Below the pieces are notes generated by a model. The model saw only the letters and a program-made list of their open reading frames with translations, was not told the origin of the DNA and searched no databases. DNA of 64,000 bases from Herbidospora solisilvae (lineage in GTDB: Bacteria; Actinomycetota; Actinomycetes; Streptosporangiales; Streptosporangiaceae), in NCBI RefSeq assembly GCF_009901565.1, contig NZ_WXEW01000010.1, positions 1-64,000 on the forward strand. The letters run 5' to 3'. The position numbers and the translations under genes were made by a program. Of the stretch, positions 44,953-55,416 are shown piece after piece. Within the stretch, counting starts at the first letter, position 1. Each line of letters begins with the position of its first letter.

Positions 44953-45895
44953 CGACCCGCCCGGGTGGCCGCTTCGCCACCGCCTCGTAGGCGTCTCCGG
45001 CCAGTTCGAGGTCGAAGGTGAACGCGATGGGCGGCGGGCGGAAGTCGCCCGACTCCAGGTAGGAGGCGACCTGGGCGAGCCGTGCGGCGCACTGCCTGGT
45101 GCAGAGCCGCCTGGTGTCCAGGCCCATCATGCGCACCTCCCGGTGGTAGAAGTCGGGCAGGTCGATCTCGACCTTCCGCGTCCCGGTCGAGGCGATGACG
45201 AGCAGCCGGCCCCCGTGGGCCAGGCAGGCCAGCGCGGCGGGGGTGGTGACACCGCCGACGGCGTCGTACACGACCTCGGCCCCGGCGCCCCGGGTCAGCC
45301 GCCGCACCTCCCCGGGGACGTCGCCGTGCAGCAGCACGAAGTCGTCGAGGGCGGCGTCGTCCACCGGGGGCCTGCGGTCGATCCCGATGACCCGCGCGCC
45401 CCGGACGCGGCCGATCTGCGCCACCGCCGAGCCGACGGCGCCGCTGACGCCGAAGACCGCGAGCGTCTCGCCCTTCTCCAGCAGGGCGGTCTCGACGACG
45501 CCGAGCCAGCCGACGACGAAGTTGACCCCGATGACCGACGCCTCGGCGAAGGTGAGCCTCTCGGGCTTGCGGACCAGCGCCGAGACGGGCACCACGACGA
45601 GTTCGGCGTGCGACCCGTCGCGGGTGTACCCGAGGTCGCCGCCGCTGCCCCACACCTCGGCGCCGAGCCAGTCGTGCGGCCCGCCGACGACCACCCCGGC
45701 GAAGTCACGGCCGGGCACGCGGGGCAACGAGGTGCCCGGGATGTAGCCCGAGACGGTCTTCAGGTCCGACGGGGTGACCGAGGCGGCCCTGATCGAGACG
45801 AGGGCGTCGCCGCCGTTCAGCTCGGGCTCGGTGACGTCGACGACCTCCAGGACGTCGGCGGGCGAGCCGTAGCGGGCGAATCGCAGGGCGCGCAT
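44939..45895 (-). CDS. Zinc-free quinone oxidoreductase-like MDR protein
   Basis: 318 residues, ATG start. It is medium-chain dehydrogenase/reductase fold: LPRVPGRDFAGVVVGG for the catalytic half, and ETLAVFGVSGAVGSAVAQIG for NADPH binding. The zinc-ligand cluster of alcohol dehydrogenases is missing, so it is of the quinone/enoyl reductase branch. It begins 1 base after the intradiol dioxygenase stop, so the two genes are one operon. Confidence 0.88.
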   Translation of the reverse strand: MRALRFARYGSPADVLEVVDVTEPELNGGDALVSIRAASVTPSDLKTVSGYIPGTSLPRVPGRDFAGVVVGGPHDWLGAEVWGSGGDLGYTRDGSHAELVVVPVSALVRKPERLTFAEASVIGVNFVVGWLGVVETALLEKGETLAVFGVSGAVGSAVAQIGRVRGARVIGIDRRPPVDDAALDDFVLLHGDVPGEVRRLTRGAGAEVVYDAVGGVTTPAALACLAHGGRLLVIASTGTRKVEIDLPDFYHREVRMMGLDTRRLCTRQCAARLAQVASYLESGDFRPPPIAFTFDLELAGDAYEAVAKRPPGRVVICP

Positions 45896-45896
45896 G

Positions 45897-46784
45897 TCAC
45901 GGCCTCCTCTCCGGCGCGGCCGGGGTGAGCGTGAAGGTCCAGTCGACGGTCTGGAACGGCTCGCCGACCTCGGTCCCGTCGGGCGCGGTCCCCGGTCCGT
46001 GCTCGACGAAGTCGACGACCAGCGACCGCTTCGCCGCGAAGACGGCGTCGTGGTCGAGGTAGGGGTCGTCGCGCCGGAACAACATGGTGATCAAAGGCTG
46101 GTAGCCGTCGGCGTGCAGCCGGAAGTGCAGGTGCTCCGGCCGCATCGCCGACCGCCCGGAGGCCTCCATGATCTCCCCGCACGGCCCGTCGACCGGCACC
46201 GGGTAGAAGCGCGGCGCGATCGACCGGTACCAGAACCGCCCGTCGTCGTCGGTGGTCAGCAGGGCGCGCATGGCCGGCCGGCCGTGCAGCCGGTCCTCCT
46301 GCTGTACGTCGTAGTGCCCCTCCCCGTCGCTGTGCCAGGTGTCGACCCTCACCCCGGCGCGGGGGTCGCCGCCGGGCCCGAGGACCCGCCCGGTGACGAA
46401 CATGGGCGTGCCGGGCACCCCGCCCGAGATGTCGGCCCCGTTGGGCACCTGCGGCCGTCCTTCGACGAAGAAGGGGCCGAGCAGGGTGCCGTCGGTGGCG
46501 TGCGGCCCGTGGTGCTCGTTGATCAGGTCGACCAGGACGCTCAGCCCGAGGATGTCGGAGAGCAGGACGAACTCCTGGCGGGTGGGCGTGGTGACCTGGC
46601 CGACGCGGGCCAGGAAGTCCATCGCGGTGAACCACTCGTCTTCGGTGAGCCGCGTCTCCCGGGCGAAGTCGTGCAGATGCCGGACCAGCTCGACGAACAA
46701 CTCGCGGGTGCGCCGGTCGGGACAACCGTCGAAGGTGCTCTGCACCTCTTTGGTGATCGTGTCCTCTGTGAGGTCGATCGACAT
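45897..46784 (-). CDS. Intradiol ring-cleavage dioxygenase (hydroxyquinol/catechol 1,2-type)
   Basis: 295 residues, ATG start. An N-terminal helical dimerisation domain (about 1-100) precedes the catalytic beta-sandwich. The Fe3+ ligands are visible as two tyrosines (GHYDVQ and FYPVP) and two histidines (RPEHLHFRLH). The layout with the N-terminal domain fits catechol or hydroxyquinol dioxygenase, not protocatechuate. No muconate or maleylacetate enzymes are in the window; the coupled MDR protein may be a partner. Confidence 0.9.
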   Translation of the reverse strand: MSIDLTEDTITKEVQSTFDGCPDRRTRELFVELVRHLHDFARETRLTEDEWFTAMDFLARVGQVTTPTRQEFVLLSDILGLSVLVDLINEHHGPHATDGTLLGPFFVEGRPQVPNGADISGGVPGTPMFVTGRVLGPGGDPRAGVRVDTWHSDGEGHYDVQQEDRLHGRPAMRALLTTDDDGRFWYRSIAPRFYPVPVDGPCGEIMEASGRSAMRPEHLHFRLHADGYQPLITMLFRRDDPYLDHDAVFAAKRSLVVDFVEHGPGTAPDGTEVGEPFQTVDWTFTLTPAAPERRP

Positions 46785-46932
46785 GGTCCCCTCCCTCGTC
46801 CGTGGACCACCTCAGACGACACTATCCGCAGGTCGGAGAGGGGTTTGCGGGCGTGGAGGCGGCCGCGTAAAAGCGCCGCAACGGCGCGGCAGAGGGGTTC
46901 TCCCGGCGTCGGGCCGCCGCAAGGCCGGGGCC

Positions 46933-46956
46933 GGGGCCCGGCCAAACGCGGGCCCC
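46933..46956 (-). terminator. Candidate hairpin after pgl
   Basis: GGGGCCCG and CGGGCCCC form an 8-bp perfect stem around an 8-base loop, about 20 bases after the pgl stop on the minus strand. It has no T-tract. Confidence 0.5.
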
Positions 46957-46975
46957 GTTCCGGCAAATCCCGGCT

Positions 46976-47716
46976 TTACCCGACCGGCGACTGGCCGGGG
47001 ATCTCGGCGGCCGCCGCCCGGTCGACCAGGAACAGGGTCCGCTCCACGCCGCGGGCGCCCGCCGCCGGGGCCTCGAGCCGGTCGCACGTCAGGCCGACCC
47101 GCACCGCGGGCGCCTTCTCCGCGCCCGACGCGATCACCCACACCTCACGCGCCGCCTGGATGGCCGGGAAGGTGAGGGACACCCGCGTGGGCGGCGGCTT
47201 GGGGGAGTCGTGCACGGCCACGACCAGGCGGTCCTTCTCGTGGAGGGCCGGGTGGCCGGGGAACAGCGAGGCCACGTGGGAGTCGGGGCCCATGCCCAGC
47301 ATCAGGACGTCGAACGCCACCCCGGAGCCCAGCGCCGCGGCGTACCGGTCGGCGGCCTCCTCCGGGGACAGGCCCGAGTCGGAGGCGGGCATCGGGTGCA
47401 CCCGCTCCGGGTCGAGGTCGAGCACGTCGAGCAGGGCCTCGCGGGCCTGCTTCTCGTTGCGGTCGGGCGAGTCGGCCGGCACGAACCGCTCGTCGCCCCA
47501 CCAGACGTCCACGGCGCGCCAGTCGACCGCGTCGCGGGCCGGGGAGGCGGCGACGGCGGCCAGGGTGGCGATGCCGATCGTGCCGCCGGTCAGCACGACC
47601 GACGCCGTCCCCCGCTCCGTCTGCACGTCGGTCAACCTCGTGATCAGCCGGGCCGCCACGGCCTGGGCCAGGACGCCCGGGTCCCGGTGGACCACGACGA
47701 AGGGGACTGCGCTCAT
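46976..47716 (-). CDS. pgl: 6-phosphogluconolactonase
   Basis: 246 residues, ATG with GGAGGT 6 bases upstream. The motifs LTGGTIGIATLAAV, VDVWWGDERFVP (binding glutamate) and DVLMLGMGPDSHVASLFPG (catalytic histidine) are complete. It hydrolyses 6-phosphogluconolactone, the Zwf product. It is separated from opcA by 64 bp with a terminator-like hairpin; its own ribosome site is strong. Confidence 0.94.
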   Translation of the reverse strand: MSAVPFVVVHRDPGVLAQAVAARLITRLTDVQTERGTASVVLTGGTIGIATLAAVAASPARDAVDWRAVDVWWGDERFVPADSPDRNEKQAREALLDVLDLDPERVHPMPASDSGLSPEEAADRYAAALGSGVAFDVLMLGMGPDSHVASLFPGHPALHEKDRLVVAVHDSPKPPPTRVSLTFPAIQAAREVWVIASGAEKAPAVRVGLTCDRLEAPAAGARGVERTLFLVDRAAAAEIPGQSPVG

Positions 47717-47739
47717 GACGTACCTCCGATAAAAGAGAA

Positions 47740-47774
47740 ACCGCCCGTCTCCCGGGAGGGGAGACGGGCGGTTG
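47740..47774 (-). terminator. Hairpin between opcA and pgl (attenuator or partial terminator)
   Basis: Arms AACCGCCCGTCTCC (47740-47753) and GGAGACGGGCGGTT (47761-47774) pair perfectly over 14 bp with a 7-base loop. On the minus strand the stem is followed by TCTCTTTTATC. It begins about 7 bases after the opcA stop, so it probably lowers pgl relative to zwf-opcA. Confidence 0.75.
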
Positions 47775-47780
47775 ACGATC

Positions 47781-48686
47781 TTATTGTCCGGCGAGGTGCT
47801 TCAGCGCGCCGGCGTAGATCTCGTCGGGGTCGAGCCGCCGCAGCTCCTCGGCCAGCAGCTCCGACTCGCTGCGGCGGGCCAGCGCCACGTTGCGGTCGGG
47901 CTGGCCCGGCCGCGACAGCGTCGCCAGCCGCGCGTCGCCGCGCACCAGCGACAACTCGCCGCCCCTGGCCAGCGTCAGCCGCACGGCGGTCAGGCCGGGG
48001 CCCTCCGACTCGCCCACGGCGACGTCGGCGCCGAGCTTGTCGGACAACCACGACGCCAGCAGGCAGGCGCTGGGGTGGCCCGGCGTCGCCTCGACGACGC
48101 CGCCCGTGACCGGGCCCGCCGGCAGGTCGAACGCCGCCGCCAGCAGCGAACGCCACGGCGTGAGCCGCGTCCAGGCCAGGTCGGTGTCGCCCGGGACGTA
48201 ACCCTCCCAGCGCGACCGGATGACCTTGGCGCCGTCGTGGGCGGTGCGGGCGTCGACGATGCGCCGGGTGGCGAGGTGCCCGATCGGGTCCTTCGCCGGG
48301 GCCGACGGCCCGTCGGCCGGCCACCAGACCACCACCGGGGTGTCGGTCAGCAGCAGCGGGCTGAGCACCGAGTCGGCGTGCCGGGTCAGCTCGCCGTAGA
48401 GGCGCAGGATGACGACCTCGCCGGGCGAGGACTCGCCGACGCGCAGCTCCGCGTCGAGCCGGTCGGGCTCGCGGGCGTCGCGGCGGATCACCACCAGGAT
48501 CCTGGACGGGTGCTCGCGCGCCGCGTCGGTGGCCGCGCGCACCGCGTCGTACTGGCCCGCCTCGTCGGAGACCACCACGAGCGTGAGCACCATGCCGACG
48601 GCCGGGGCGCCCATCTGGTGGCGGAGCTTGGTCAGCGCGGAGCTGATCTTCGACGCGGTGGTCGCGGTCAGGTTGAAACTGGTCAC
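47781..48686 (-). CDS. opcA: Glucose-6-phosphate dehydrogenase assembly protein OpcA
   Basis: 301 residues; the GTG overlaps the zwf stop by 4 bases (GTGA). The family pattern is seen in [20 protein letters not shown] at the start, then [19 protein letters not shown] and [16 protein letters not shown]. OpcA binds and activates Zwf in cyanobacteria and actinobacteria. Its coupling to zwf supports a stoichiometric partner role. Confidence 0.93.
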   Translation of the reverse strand: MTSFNLTATTASKISSALTKLRHQMGAPAVGMVLTLVVVSDEAGQYDAVRAATDAAREHPSRILVVIRRDAREPDRLDAELRVGESSPGEVVILRLYGELTRHADSVLSPLLLTDTPVVVWWPADGPSAPAKDPIGHLATRRIVDARTAHDGAKVIRSRWEGYVPGDTDLAWTRLTPWRSLLAAAFDLPAGPVTGGVVEATPGHPSACLLASWLSDKLGADVAVGESEGPGLTAVRLTLARGGELSLVRGDARLATLSRPGQPDRNVALARRSESELLAEELRRLDPDEIYAGALKHLAGQ

Positions 48687-50290
48687 AGCCGCCTCCAGAC
48701 CCGCCCGTCGCGGGCGAGCATCTCGTCGGCGCCCGCGGGGCCCCACGTGCCGGCCGGGTAGCCCTCGGGGCGGCCGTGGGTGGCCCAGTACTCCTCGATC
48801 GGGTCGAGGATCTGCCACGACAGCTCCACCTCCCGCTGGTGCGGGAACAGCGGCGGGTCGCCGATCAGGACGTCCAGCAGCAGCCGCTCGTAGGCCTCCG
48901 GGCTGCTCTCCATGAACGACTCGCCGTAGGCGAAGTCCATGGACACGTCGCGGACCTCCATCGCCGTGCCGGGCACCTTCGACCCGAACCGCACCGTGAT
49001 GCCCTCGTCGGGCTGGACGCGGATCACCAGGGCGTTCTGGCCCAGGATCTCGGTGTCGTCCTTGCTGAACGGCAGGTGCGGCGCCCGCTGGAACACCACG
49101 GCGACCTCGGTCACCCGGCGGCCCAGGCGCTTGCCCGCGCGCAGGTAGAACGGCACCCCGGCCCACCGGCGGTTGGCCACCTCGAGCTTGATGGCGGCGT
49201 AGGTGTCGGTCAGCGAGTCCTTCGGGATGCCCTCTTCCTCGAGGTAGCCGATGACCTTGTCGCCGCCCTGCCAGCCCGCGGTGTACTGGCCCCGGATCGC
49301 GCCGGTCGCCAGGTCGTCGGGCAGCCTGACCGCCTTGAGGACCTTCTCCTTCTCACGGCGCAGCGAGTTGGCGTCGAAGGACGTCGGGTCCTCCATCGCG
49401 ACCAGCGCCAGGAGCTGGAGCAGGTGGTTCTGGATGACGTCACGGGCCGCGCCGATGCCGTCGTAGTAGCCCGCCCGGGACCCGATGCCGATGTCCTCGG
49501 CCATCGTGATCTGCACGTGGTCGACGAAGCTGCGGTTCCAGATGGGCTCGTAGAGGTTGTTGGCGAAGCGCAGGGCCAGGATGTTCTGGACCGTCTCCTT
49601 GCCCAGGTAGTGGTCGATCCGGAAGACCGAGCTCTCCGGGAAGACCGCGCTGGTGATGCGGTTGAGGTCCTGCGCGCTGGCCAGGTCGTGGCCGAACGGC
49701 TTCTCGATCACCACGCGGCGCCACGACCCGTCGGGGTGCTGCGCCAGACCGGTGCGCTTGAGCTGCTCGACGACCGTCGGGAAGAACTTCGGCGGGACCG
49801 ACAGGTAGAAGGCGTAGTTGCCGCCCGTGCCGCGGGTCTCGTCGATCTCCTTGAGCATCATCGACAGGCAGTCGAACGCGCCGTCGTCGTGGAACTCACC
49901 CGGGCAGAAGTGGATGCCCTCGGAGATCTGCTTCCAGACCTCCTCCCGGAACGGGGTCCGGGCGTGCTCCTTCACGGCCTCGTAGGTGACGTTGGCGAAG
50001 TCCTCGTGGGCCCAGTCGCGGCGGGCGAACCCGACCAGGGAGAAGCCCGGCGGCAGCAGGCCGCGGTTGCCCAGGTCGTAGATCGCCGGCAGCAGCTTGC
50101 GCTTGGCCAGGTCGCCGGTCACGCCGAACAGCACCAGGACGCACGGCCCGGCCACGCGGGGCAGCCGCTTGTCTCTGGGGTCGCGCAGCGGGTTGGCGGC
50201 GATCGTCTCCTCATTGGTCGCCACCGCCGCGACGGCCGCGGTGGCGACCTGGGTCTCCTCCGCGAGCGCGGCGGGCTCGTTCTCAGACAT
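48683..50290 (-). CDS. zwf: Glucose-6-phosphate 1-dehydrogenase
   Basis: 535 residues from ATG 50290 with AGGAGGG 12 bases upstream; an ATG at 50332 is less likely. The N-terminal 40 residues are an A/E-rich extension seen in actinobacteria. [20 protein letters not shown] is the NADP site, and [14 protein letters not shown] holds the catalytic histidine region. Oxidises glucose-6-phosphate, making NADPH. It lies 56 bp after pgi. Confidence 0.96.
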   Translation of the reverse strand: MSENEPAALAEETQVATAAVAAVATNEETIAANPLRDPRDKRLPRVAGPCVLVLFGVTGDLAKRKLLPAIYDLGNRGLLPPGFSLVGFARRDWAHEDFANVTYEAVKEHARTPFREEVWKQISEGIHFCPGEFHDDGAFDCLSMMLKEIDETRGTGGNYAFYLSVPPKFFPTVVEQLKRTGLAQHPDGSWRRVVIEKPFGHDLASAQDLNRITSAVFPESSVFRIDHYLGKETVQNILALRFANNLYEPIWNRSFVDHVQITMAEDIGIGSRAGYYDGIGAARDVIQNHLLQLLALVAMEDPTSFDANSLRREKEKVLKAVRLPDDLATGAIRGQYTAGWQGGDKVIGYLEEEGIPKDSLTDTYAAIKLEVANRRWAGVPFYLRAGKRLGRRVTEVAVVFQRAPHLPFSKDDTEILGQNALVIRVQPDEGITVRFGSKVPGTAMEVRDVSMDFAYGESFMESSPEAYERLLLDVLIGDPPLFPHQREVELSWQILDPIEEYWATHGRPEGYPAGTWGPAGADEMLARDGRVWRRL

Positions 50291-50346
50291 GATTCGGCGC
50301 CCTCCTGTACGACGGCTCCGTTTTGATCTCATGCGCTCTCATCGGG

Positions 50347-51957
50347 TCAGAGCTCCTCGGCCACCGCCAGCAGGTGGGCGACGCCCGCCCGCCGGTCGGT
50401 GAGGTGGAGCCGCACGGTCGGACGGCCCCGCGACTGGAGCGCCCCCAGGTCGCCCAGCGCCTGCGCGAGCTGGAGCTCGGCCAGGCCGTAGGGCCGGCCC
50501 GGGACCTCCACGTCGTCGCCGTTGGCGCCGGTGATCTGCAGGAACACCCCGACCTGCGGGCCGCCCTTGTGGTATTGGCCGGTCGAGTGCAGGAACCGCG
50601 GGCCCCACCCGAAGGTGACGGCCCGCTCGGTGCGGTAGTCGAGCAGGTTGCGCAGCGTCGCCACGTCGGCCCTGGCCCACGCCTCGGTGGTCTGCTCGAA
50701 GTCGGCCCCGCCGAGCACCGCCGCGTCGAAGGCGGCCTCGCGGTCGAGGTACGCCATGATCGCCAGGTAGCCGTCGGAGGGGATCGCCCGCAGCAGCCAC
50801 GTCAGCACGTCGGCCAGGTTGCGCGAGTCGCCGACCTCGCCGTAGACCTCGACCGGGCCGTCGACCAGCGCCGGGGCGCCGATCTGCGGGGCGGAGGCGA
50901 GGATCTTGCCGGTGTTCTCCTTCGACTCGGCCACGTTGGGCTGGTTGAAGGGGTCGATCTCCAGCACCCGGCCGGCGATCGCGGTGGCGTACTCCCAGAC
51001 CAGGAACTGCGCGCCCAGCGGGCCGTCGACGTGGACGTCGCCCTCGGGGCCGATGTCGACCGCGAACTGGTCGTGGCCCTCGGCCGAGTCGGCGCCGACG
51101 ACGGGCAGGATGCCCTTGCCGGACTTGCCGGTCGACTCGGCGATGAGCTGCTCGATCCAGTCGGGCAGCCCCGCGATGTCGGTCAGGGCGTCGCGCAGGA
51201 TCAGCTTGTCGCGCCCGCCCAGCGCCTGGGCCCCCAGCAGGGCGCCCAGGTCGAGACCCGGGTTGCCCTCGTTCTGACCCAGCAGCGGGGCGATCTCGGC
51301 GGCGTCGTCGAGGAGCTTGACGACGTCGGCGCCGGCCAGCGCGCTCGGCACCAGGCCGAACGCGCTGAGCGCGCTGTAGCGCCCGCCCACGTTGGGGTCG
51401 GCCAGGAAGACCTGGTAACCCGCCTCGGTGGCGGACTTCTCGAGAGGTGAACCCGGGTCGGTCACGACGACGATCCGGTCGGCCGGGTCGATGCCGGCGT
51501 CGCGGAAGGCCTTCTCGTAGATGCGGCGGTGGCTGTCGGTCTCGACGGTGCCGCCGCTCTTCGACGCGACCACCACGACCGTGTTCTCCAGCCGGTCGCC
51601 CAGGGCGCGCAGCACCTGGCCGGGGTCGGTGGTGTCGAGCACGGTCAGCGGCACGTCCTCGGTCGCGCAGATGACCTCCGGCGCCAGCGACGAGCCGCCC
51701 ATGCCGGCCAGCACGACGTGGTCGAGCCCTTCGGCCCGCACCCGCTCCACCAGCTTGGTCAGCTCGGGAAGCAGTTCCCGGCTCGTGGTGGGCAGGGTCA
51801 GCCAGCCGAGACGGATCGCCGCCTCGGCCTGCGCCTCCGGCCCCCACAGGGTCGCGTCGCCCGCCGCGAGGGCGGCCGGCACGCCCTCGGCCACCAGCTT
51901 GTCCTTGACGGCCGCCGCGGCCTCGGCCACGGGACCCAGGGTCACCTCTACCGCCAT
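50347..51957 (-). CDS. pgi: Glucose-6-phosphate isomerase
   Basis: 536 residues, ATG 3 bases after the tal stop. The sugar isomerase (SIS) pattern is seen: VVLAGMGGSSLAPEV near 80, VVASKSGGTVETDS near 133, and GGRYSALSAFGLVP near 192. It is the actinobacterial short type often fused to or paired with transaldolase. It interconverts glucose-6-phosphate and fructose-6-phosphate. Confidence 0.93.
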   Translation of the reverse strand: MAVEVTLGPVAEAAAAVKDKLVAEGVPAALAAGDATLWGPEAQAEAAIRLGWLTLPTTSRELLPELTKLVERVRAEGLDHVVLAGMGGSSLAPEVICATEDVPLTVLDTTDPGQVLRALGDRLENTVVVVASKSGGTVETDSHRRIYEKAFRDAGIDPADRIVVVTDPGSPLEKSATEAGYQVFLADPNVGGRYSALSAFGLVPSALAGADVVKLLDDAAEIAPLLGQNEGNPGLDLGALLGAQALGGRDKLILRDALTDIAGLPDWIEQLIAESTGKSGKGILPVVGADSAEGHDQFAVDIGPEGDVHVDGPLGAQFLVWEYATAIAGRVLEIDPFNQPNVAESKENTGKILASAPQIGAPALVDGPVEVYGEVGDSRNLADVLTWLLRAIPSDGYLAIMAYLDREAAFDAAVLGGADFEQTTEAWARADVATLRNLLDYRTERAVTFGWGPRFLHSTGQYHKGGPQVGVFLQITGANGDDVEVPGRPYGLAELQLAQALGDLGALQSRGRPTVRLHLTDRRAGVAHLLAVAEEL

Positions 51958-51960
51958 GAG

Positions 51961-53067
51961 TTATCGGGCCTTCCCCAGCTCGGTGGTGACGGTCTCCAGC
52001 AGTTCGTTCCACGACACGGCGAACTTGTCGACGCCCTCGTCCTCGAGCGCCCGCACGACGTCGTCGTAGTCGATGCCGATGTTCTTGAGGGCGGCCATGG
52101 CGTTCCAGGCGGCCTCGTAGAACGGACGGATCGTGTCGCCCGAGATACGGCCGTGGTCGGCCACGGCGTTCAGCGTCTTCTCCGGCATCGTGTTGACGGT
52201 GCCGGCGGTGACGAGCTCGTCGACGTAGAGCGTGTCGGGGTAGTCGGGGTTCTTGGTGCCCGTGGAGGCCCACAGCGGGCGCTGGGGACGCGCCCCGGCC
52301 GCGCGCAGCTCCTGCCAGCGCGGGGTGTTGACGACCTCCTCGAAGGCGGCGTAGGCGAGCCGCGCGTTGGCGACGGCGGCCTTGCCCTTGAGCTCCAGCG
52401 CCTCGGGGGTGCCGATCTTGTCGAGCCGGGCGTCGATCTCGGAGTCGACGCGGCTGACGAAGAACGACGCCACCGACTCGATCTTGGACAGGTCGAGGCC
52501 CTTGGCCTTGGCCTGCTCCAGGCCGTCGAGCCAGGCGTCCATGACCGCGCGGTAGCGCTCGAGGGAGAAGATCAGCGTGACGTTGACGCTGATGCCCTCG
52601 GCGATGGCCGCGGTGATCGCGGGCAGGCCCTCGACGGTCGCCGGGATCTTGATGAACAGGTTCTCGCGGTCGACCAGCCACCACAGGGCGCGGGCCTCGG
52701 CGATGGTCGCCTCGGTCTCGCGGGCCAGGCGCGGGTCGACCTCGATGGACACGCGGCCGTCGACGCCGGAGGTGGCGTCGTAGACCGGGCGCAGCACGTC
52801 GGCGGCCCAGCGGATGTCGAACGTGGTGATCGCGCGCACGGCCTCGTCGACCGAGACCTTGCGGACCGCCAGGTCGTGGAGCTGGGTGTCGTAGGCGTCG
52901 CCCTTGCTCAGCGCGGACGCGAAGATCGTCGGGTTGGAGGTGACGCCGGTCACGTTCTTCTCGCGGATCAGCGCCGCCAGGTTGCCGGTGCGCAGACGCT
53001 CGCGGCTGATGTCGTCGAGCCAGATCGACACGCCGAATTTGGTCAGCTTGGAGAGGTTCTCACTCAT
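51961..53067 (-). CDS. tal: Transaldolase
   Basis: 368 residues; the ATG is 2 bases after the tkt stop (TGAATATG). The Schiff-base lysine is in [33 protein letters not shown] and [11 protein letters not shown] are family blocks. It moves a dihydroxyacetone unit in the non-oxidative pentose phosphate branch. Paired with pgi immediately downstream, in the order of known Tal-Pgi fusions. Confidence 0.94.
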   Translation of the reverse strand: MSENLSKLTKFGVSIWLDDISRERLRTGNLAALIREKNVTGVTSNPTIFASALSKGDAYDTQLHDLAVRKVSVDEAVRAITTFDIRWAADVLRPVYDATSGVDGRVSIEVDPRLARETEATIAEARALWWLVDRENLFIKIPATVEGLPAITAAIAEGISVNVTLIFSLERYRAVMDAWLDGLEQAKAKGLDLSKIESVASFFVSRVDSEIDARLDKIGTPEALELKGKAAVANARLAYAAFEEVVNTPRWQELRAAGARPQRPLWASTGTKNPDYPDTLYVDELVTAGTVNTMPEKTLNAVADHGRISGDTIRPFYEAAWNAMAALKNIGIDYDDVVRALEDEGVDKFAVSWNELLETVTTELGKAR

Positions 53068-53069
53068 AT

Positions 53070-55172
53070 TCAGTTTCCCGTCGTCTCGCCCTTGTCGGCG
53101 CCGGTCTTGGCGAGCGAGGCCTTCGCCGCCGCGGCCACGCGCTCCGCCGTGAGGCCGAACTGCTCGTAGAGGGTCCTGTAGGGGGCCGAGGCGCCGAAGT
53201 GCTCCAGGCTCACCACGACGCCATCGTCTCCTACGAACTCACGCCAGCCCAGCGCGATTCCCGCCTCGACGGCGACCCTCGCGTGAACATTCGGTGGCAG
53301 GACCTCCTGCCGGTAGGCGGCGTCCTGCGCGTGGAACCACTCGACGCACGGCATCGAGACGACGCGCGTCGGGATGCCCTGCTCCTCGAGGCTCTTGCGG
53401 GCGCCGAGAGCGATCTCGACCTCCGAGCCGGTGCCGATGATGACCACCTTCGGCTGCCCGTTCGAGGCGTCTTCAAGCACGTAGCCGCCCTTGGCGACCT
53501 TGCTGGCGTCGGCGGTGCCGGCGTAGACCGGCAGGTTCTGCCGGGTCAGCGCGAGCGCGGCAGGGCGGTCGTTGTGCTCCATGATGATCCGCCAAACGGC
53601 GGCGGTCTCGTTGGCGTCGGCCGGGCGGACGACGTCGAGGCCGGGGATGGCGCGCAGCGCCCACAGGTGCTCGACCGGCTGGTGGGTCGGGCCGTCTTCG
53701 CCGAGGCCGATGGAGTCGTGCGTCCACACGTAGGTGACCGGCAGCTTCATCAGCGCGGCCAGGCGCACCGCGGGGCGCATGTAGTCGCTGAAGACCAGGA
53801 AGGTGCCGCCGTAGGGGCGGGTGCCGCCGTGCAGGGCGATGCCGTTGAGGATGGCGCCCATGCCGTGCTCGCGGATGCCGAAGTGGAGGGTGCGGCCGTA
53901 GGGCCCGCCGGGGAACTCCTTGGTCTGGAACTCCTCGGGGATGAACGACGGCTCGCCCTTCATCGTGGTGTTGTTCGACTCGGCCAGGTCGGCCGAGCCG
54001 CCCCACAGCTCGGGCAGCACCGGCGCGAGGGCGCTCAGCACCTCGCCCGACGCCTTGCGGGTGGCCATGGAGCCGCCGGCCTCGAAGGTCGGCAGCGCCT
54101 CGGTCCAGCCGATGGGCAGCTCCTTGGCGCTCAGCCGGTCGAGCAGGGCGGCCCGCTCGGGGTTGGCGGCGCGCCACTCCTGGTAGCCCTTGTCCCATTC
54201 GGCGTGGGCGGCCCGGCCGCGCTCGACGACGCCGCGGGCGTGCTCCAGCACGGCCTCGGGGACGACGAACGACTCGTTCGGGTCCATGCCGAGGATCTTC
54301 TTGGTGGCGGCGATCTCGTCGGCGCCCAGCGCCGAGCCGTGGATCTTGCCGGTGTTCTGCTTGTTGGGGGCCGGCCAGCCGATGATCGTGCGCAGCCGGA
54401 TGAACGAGGGGCGCTCGGTCTCGGCGCGCGCGGCCTCCAGAGCGGCGTGCAGGGCGGCGACGTCCTCCACGTAGTCGCCGGTCCGCGTCCAGTCGACGGT
54501 CTGGGTGTGCCAGCCGTAGGCCTCGTAGCGGGCCACCACGTCCTCGGAGAGGGCGATCTGGGTGTCGTCCTCGATCGAGATGTGGTTGGAGTCGAAGAGC
54601 ACGGTCAGGTTGCCCAGGCGCTGGTGGCCGGCCAGGGCGCTGACCTCGTGGCTGATGCCCTCTTCGATGTCGCCCTCGGAGGCCACGCACCAGATGTGGT
54701 GGTCGAAGGGGGAGGTGCCGGGGGCGGCGTCGGGGTCGTAGAGGCCGCGCTCGCGGCGGGCCGCCATGGCCATGCCCACGGCGTTGCCGATGCCCTGGCC
54801 CAGCGGGCCGGTGGTGGTCTCGACGCCGAGCGTGTGGCCGTGCTCGGGGTGACCGGGGGTCAGGCTGTCCCAGGTGCGCAGCGCCTTGATGTCCTCGAGG
54901 CTCAGGCCGTAACCGGACAGATATAGCTGAATGTAAAGCGTAAGGCTAGAATGACCACAGGACAGTACAAATCGGTCACGGCCCACCCAGTGGGAATCGG
55001 TTGGGTCGTGTCGCATCGTCTTCTGGAACAGCAGGTAGGCGGCGGGGGCCAGGCTCATCGCCGTACCGGGGTGTCCCGAGCCCGCCTTCTCGACAGCGTC
55101 CATCGCCAGGGCGCGCACCACGTCGACGGCCTGCCGATCGAGGTCGCTCCACTCAAGACCAGCACTGCTCAC
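53070..55172 (-). CDS. tkt: Transketolase
   Basis: 700 residues from the GTG at 55172, which has AGAGGGGA 9 bases upstream; an in-frame ATG at 55196 has no ribosome site. The thiamine diphosphate motif is [10 protein letters not shown]... with N in DSNHISIED. Early [19 protein letters not shown] and [17 protein letters not shown] are typical. First gene of tkt-tal-pgi-zwf-opcA-pgl. A patch near 54908-54973 uses A/T-ending codons unlike the rest. Confidence 0.95.
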   Translation of the reverse strand: MSSAGLEWSDLDRQAVDVVRALAMDAVEKAGSGHPGTAMSLAPAAYLLFQKTMRHDPTDSHWVGRDRFVLSCGHSSLTLYIQLYLSGYGLSLEDIKALRTWDSLTPGHPEHGHTLGVETTTGPLGQGIGNAVGMAMAARRERGLYDPDAAPGTSPFDHHIWCVASEGDIEEGISHEVSALAGHQRLGNLTVLFDSNHISIEDDTQIALSEDVVARYEAYGWHTQTVDWTRTGDYVEDVAALHAALEAARAETERPSFIRLRTIIGWPAPNKQNTGKIHGSALGADEIAATKKILGMDPNESFVVPEAVLEHARGVVERGRAAHAEWDKGYQEWRAANPERAALLDRLSAKELPIGWTEALPTFEAGGSMATRKASGEVLSALAPVLPELWGGSADLAESNNTTMKGEPSFIPEEFQTKEFPGGPYGRTLHFGIREHGMGAILNGIALHGGTRPYGGTFLVFSDYMRPAVRLAALMKLPVTYVWTHDSIGLGEDGPTHQPVEHLWALRAIPGLDVVRPADANETAAVWRIIMEHNDRPAALALTRQNLPVYAGTADASKVAKGGYVLEDASNGQPKVVIIGTGSEVEIALGARKSLEEQGIPTRVVSMPCVEWFHAQDAAYRQEVLPPNVHARVAVEAGIALGWREFVGDDGVVVSLEHFGASAPYRTLYEQFGLTAERVAAAAKASLAKTGADKGETTGN

Positions 55173-55196
55173 TCGTTCGATCCCCTCTTTTTTCAT

Positions 55197-55416
55197 TCAC
55201 GCGGTTCAGGCGTTCCCGCCCACACGGGACCCTAACGGGTGCGGATGCGTACCGTCCGGTAAGGACCCCCCAAACGATCAGGGGGTGGGTGAGCAGCCCC
55301 GATTCAGGGACCACGGGCCCGTCCCACTACAGTGATTTCCCTAGTTCCGGCTGCTGCCCGGAGATCCCGCTCTAATCCCGAGGTTACGCGTTGACCCCGC
55401 ACGTGCTGGAAGCGCC
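55197..55416. promoter_or_regulatory. Divergent tkt/ctaB intergenic region
   Basis: About 220 bases with no gene. It must hold the promoters of the pentose phosphate cluster (minus) and of ctaB (plus). CACTACAGTGATTTCC near 55326-55341 resembles a -10 for ctaB. No clear operator palindrome was seen. Confidence 0.4.

Noticed and set aside
46785-46975. Possible small RNA or gene between pgl and the dioxygenase
   Set aside because: Only GC-rich hairpins are seen; no promoter or conserved motif could be supported.
54921-54952. Antisense promoter-like TAGAAT inside tkt
   Set aside because: No acceptable -35 at 16-18 bases; better described as a codon-usage anomaly.
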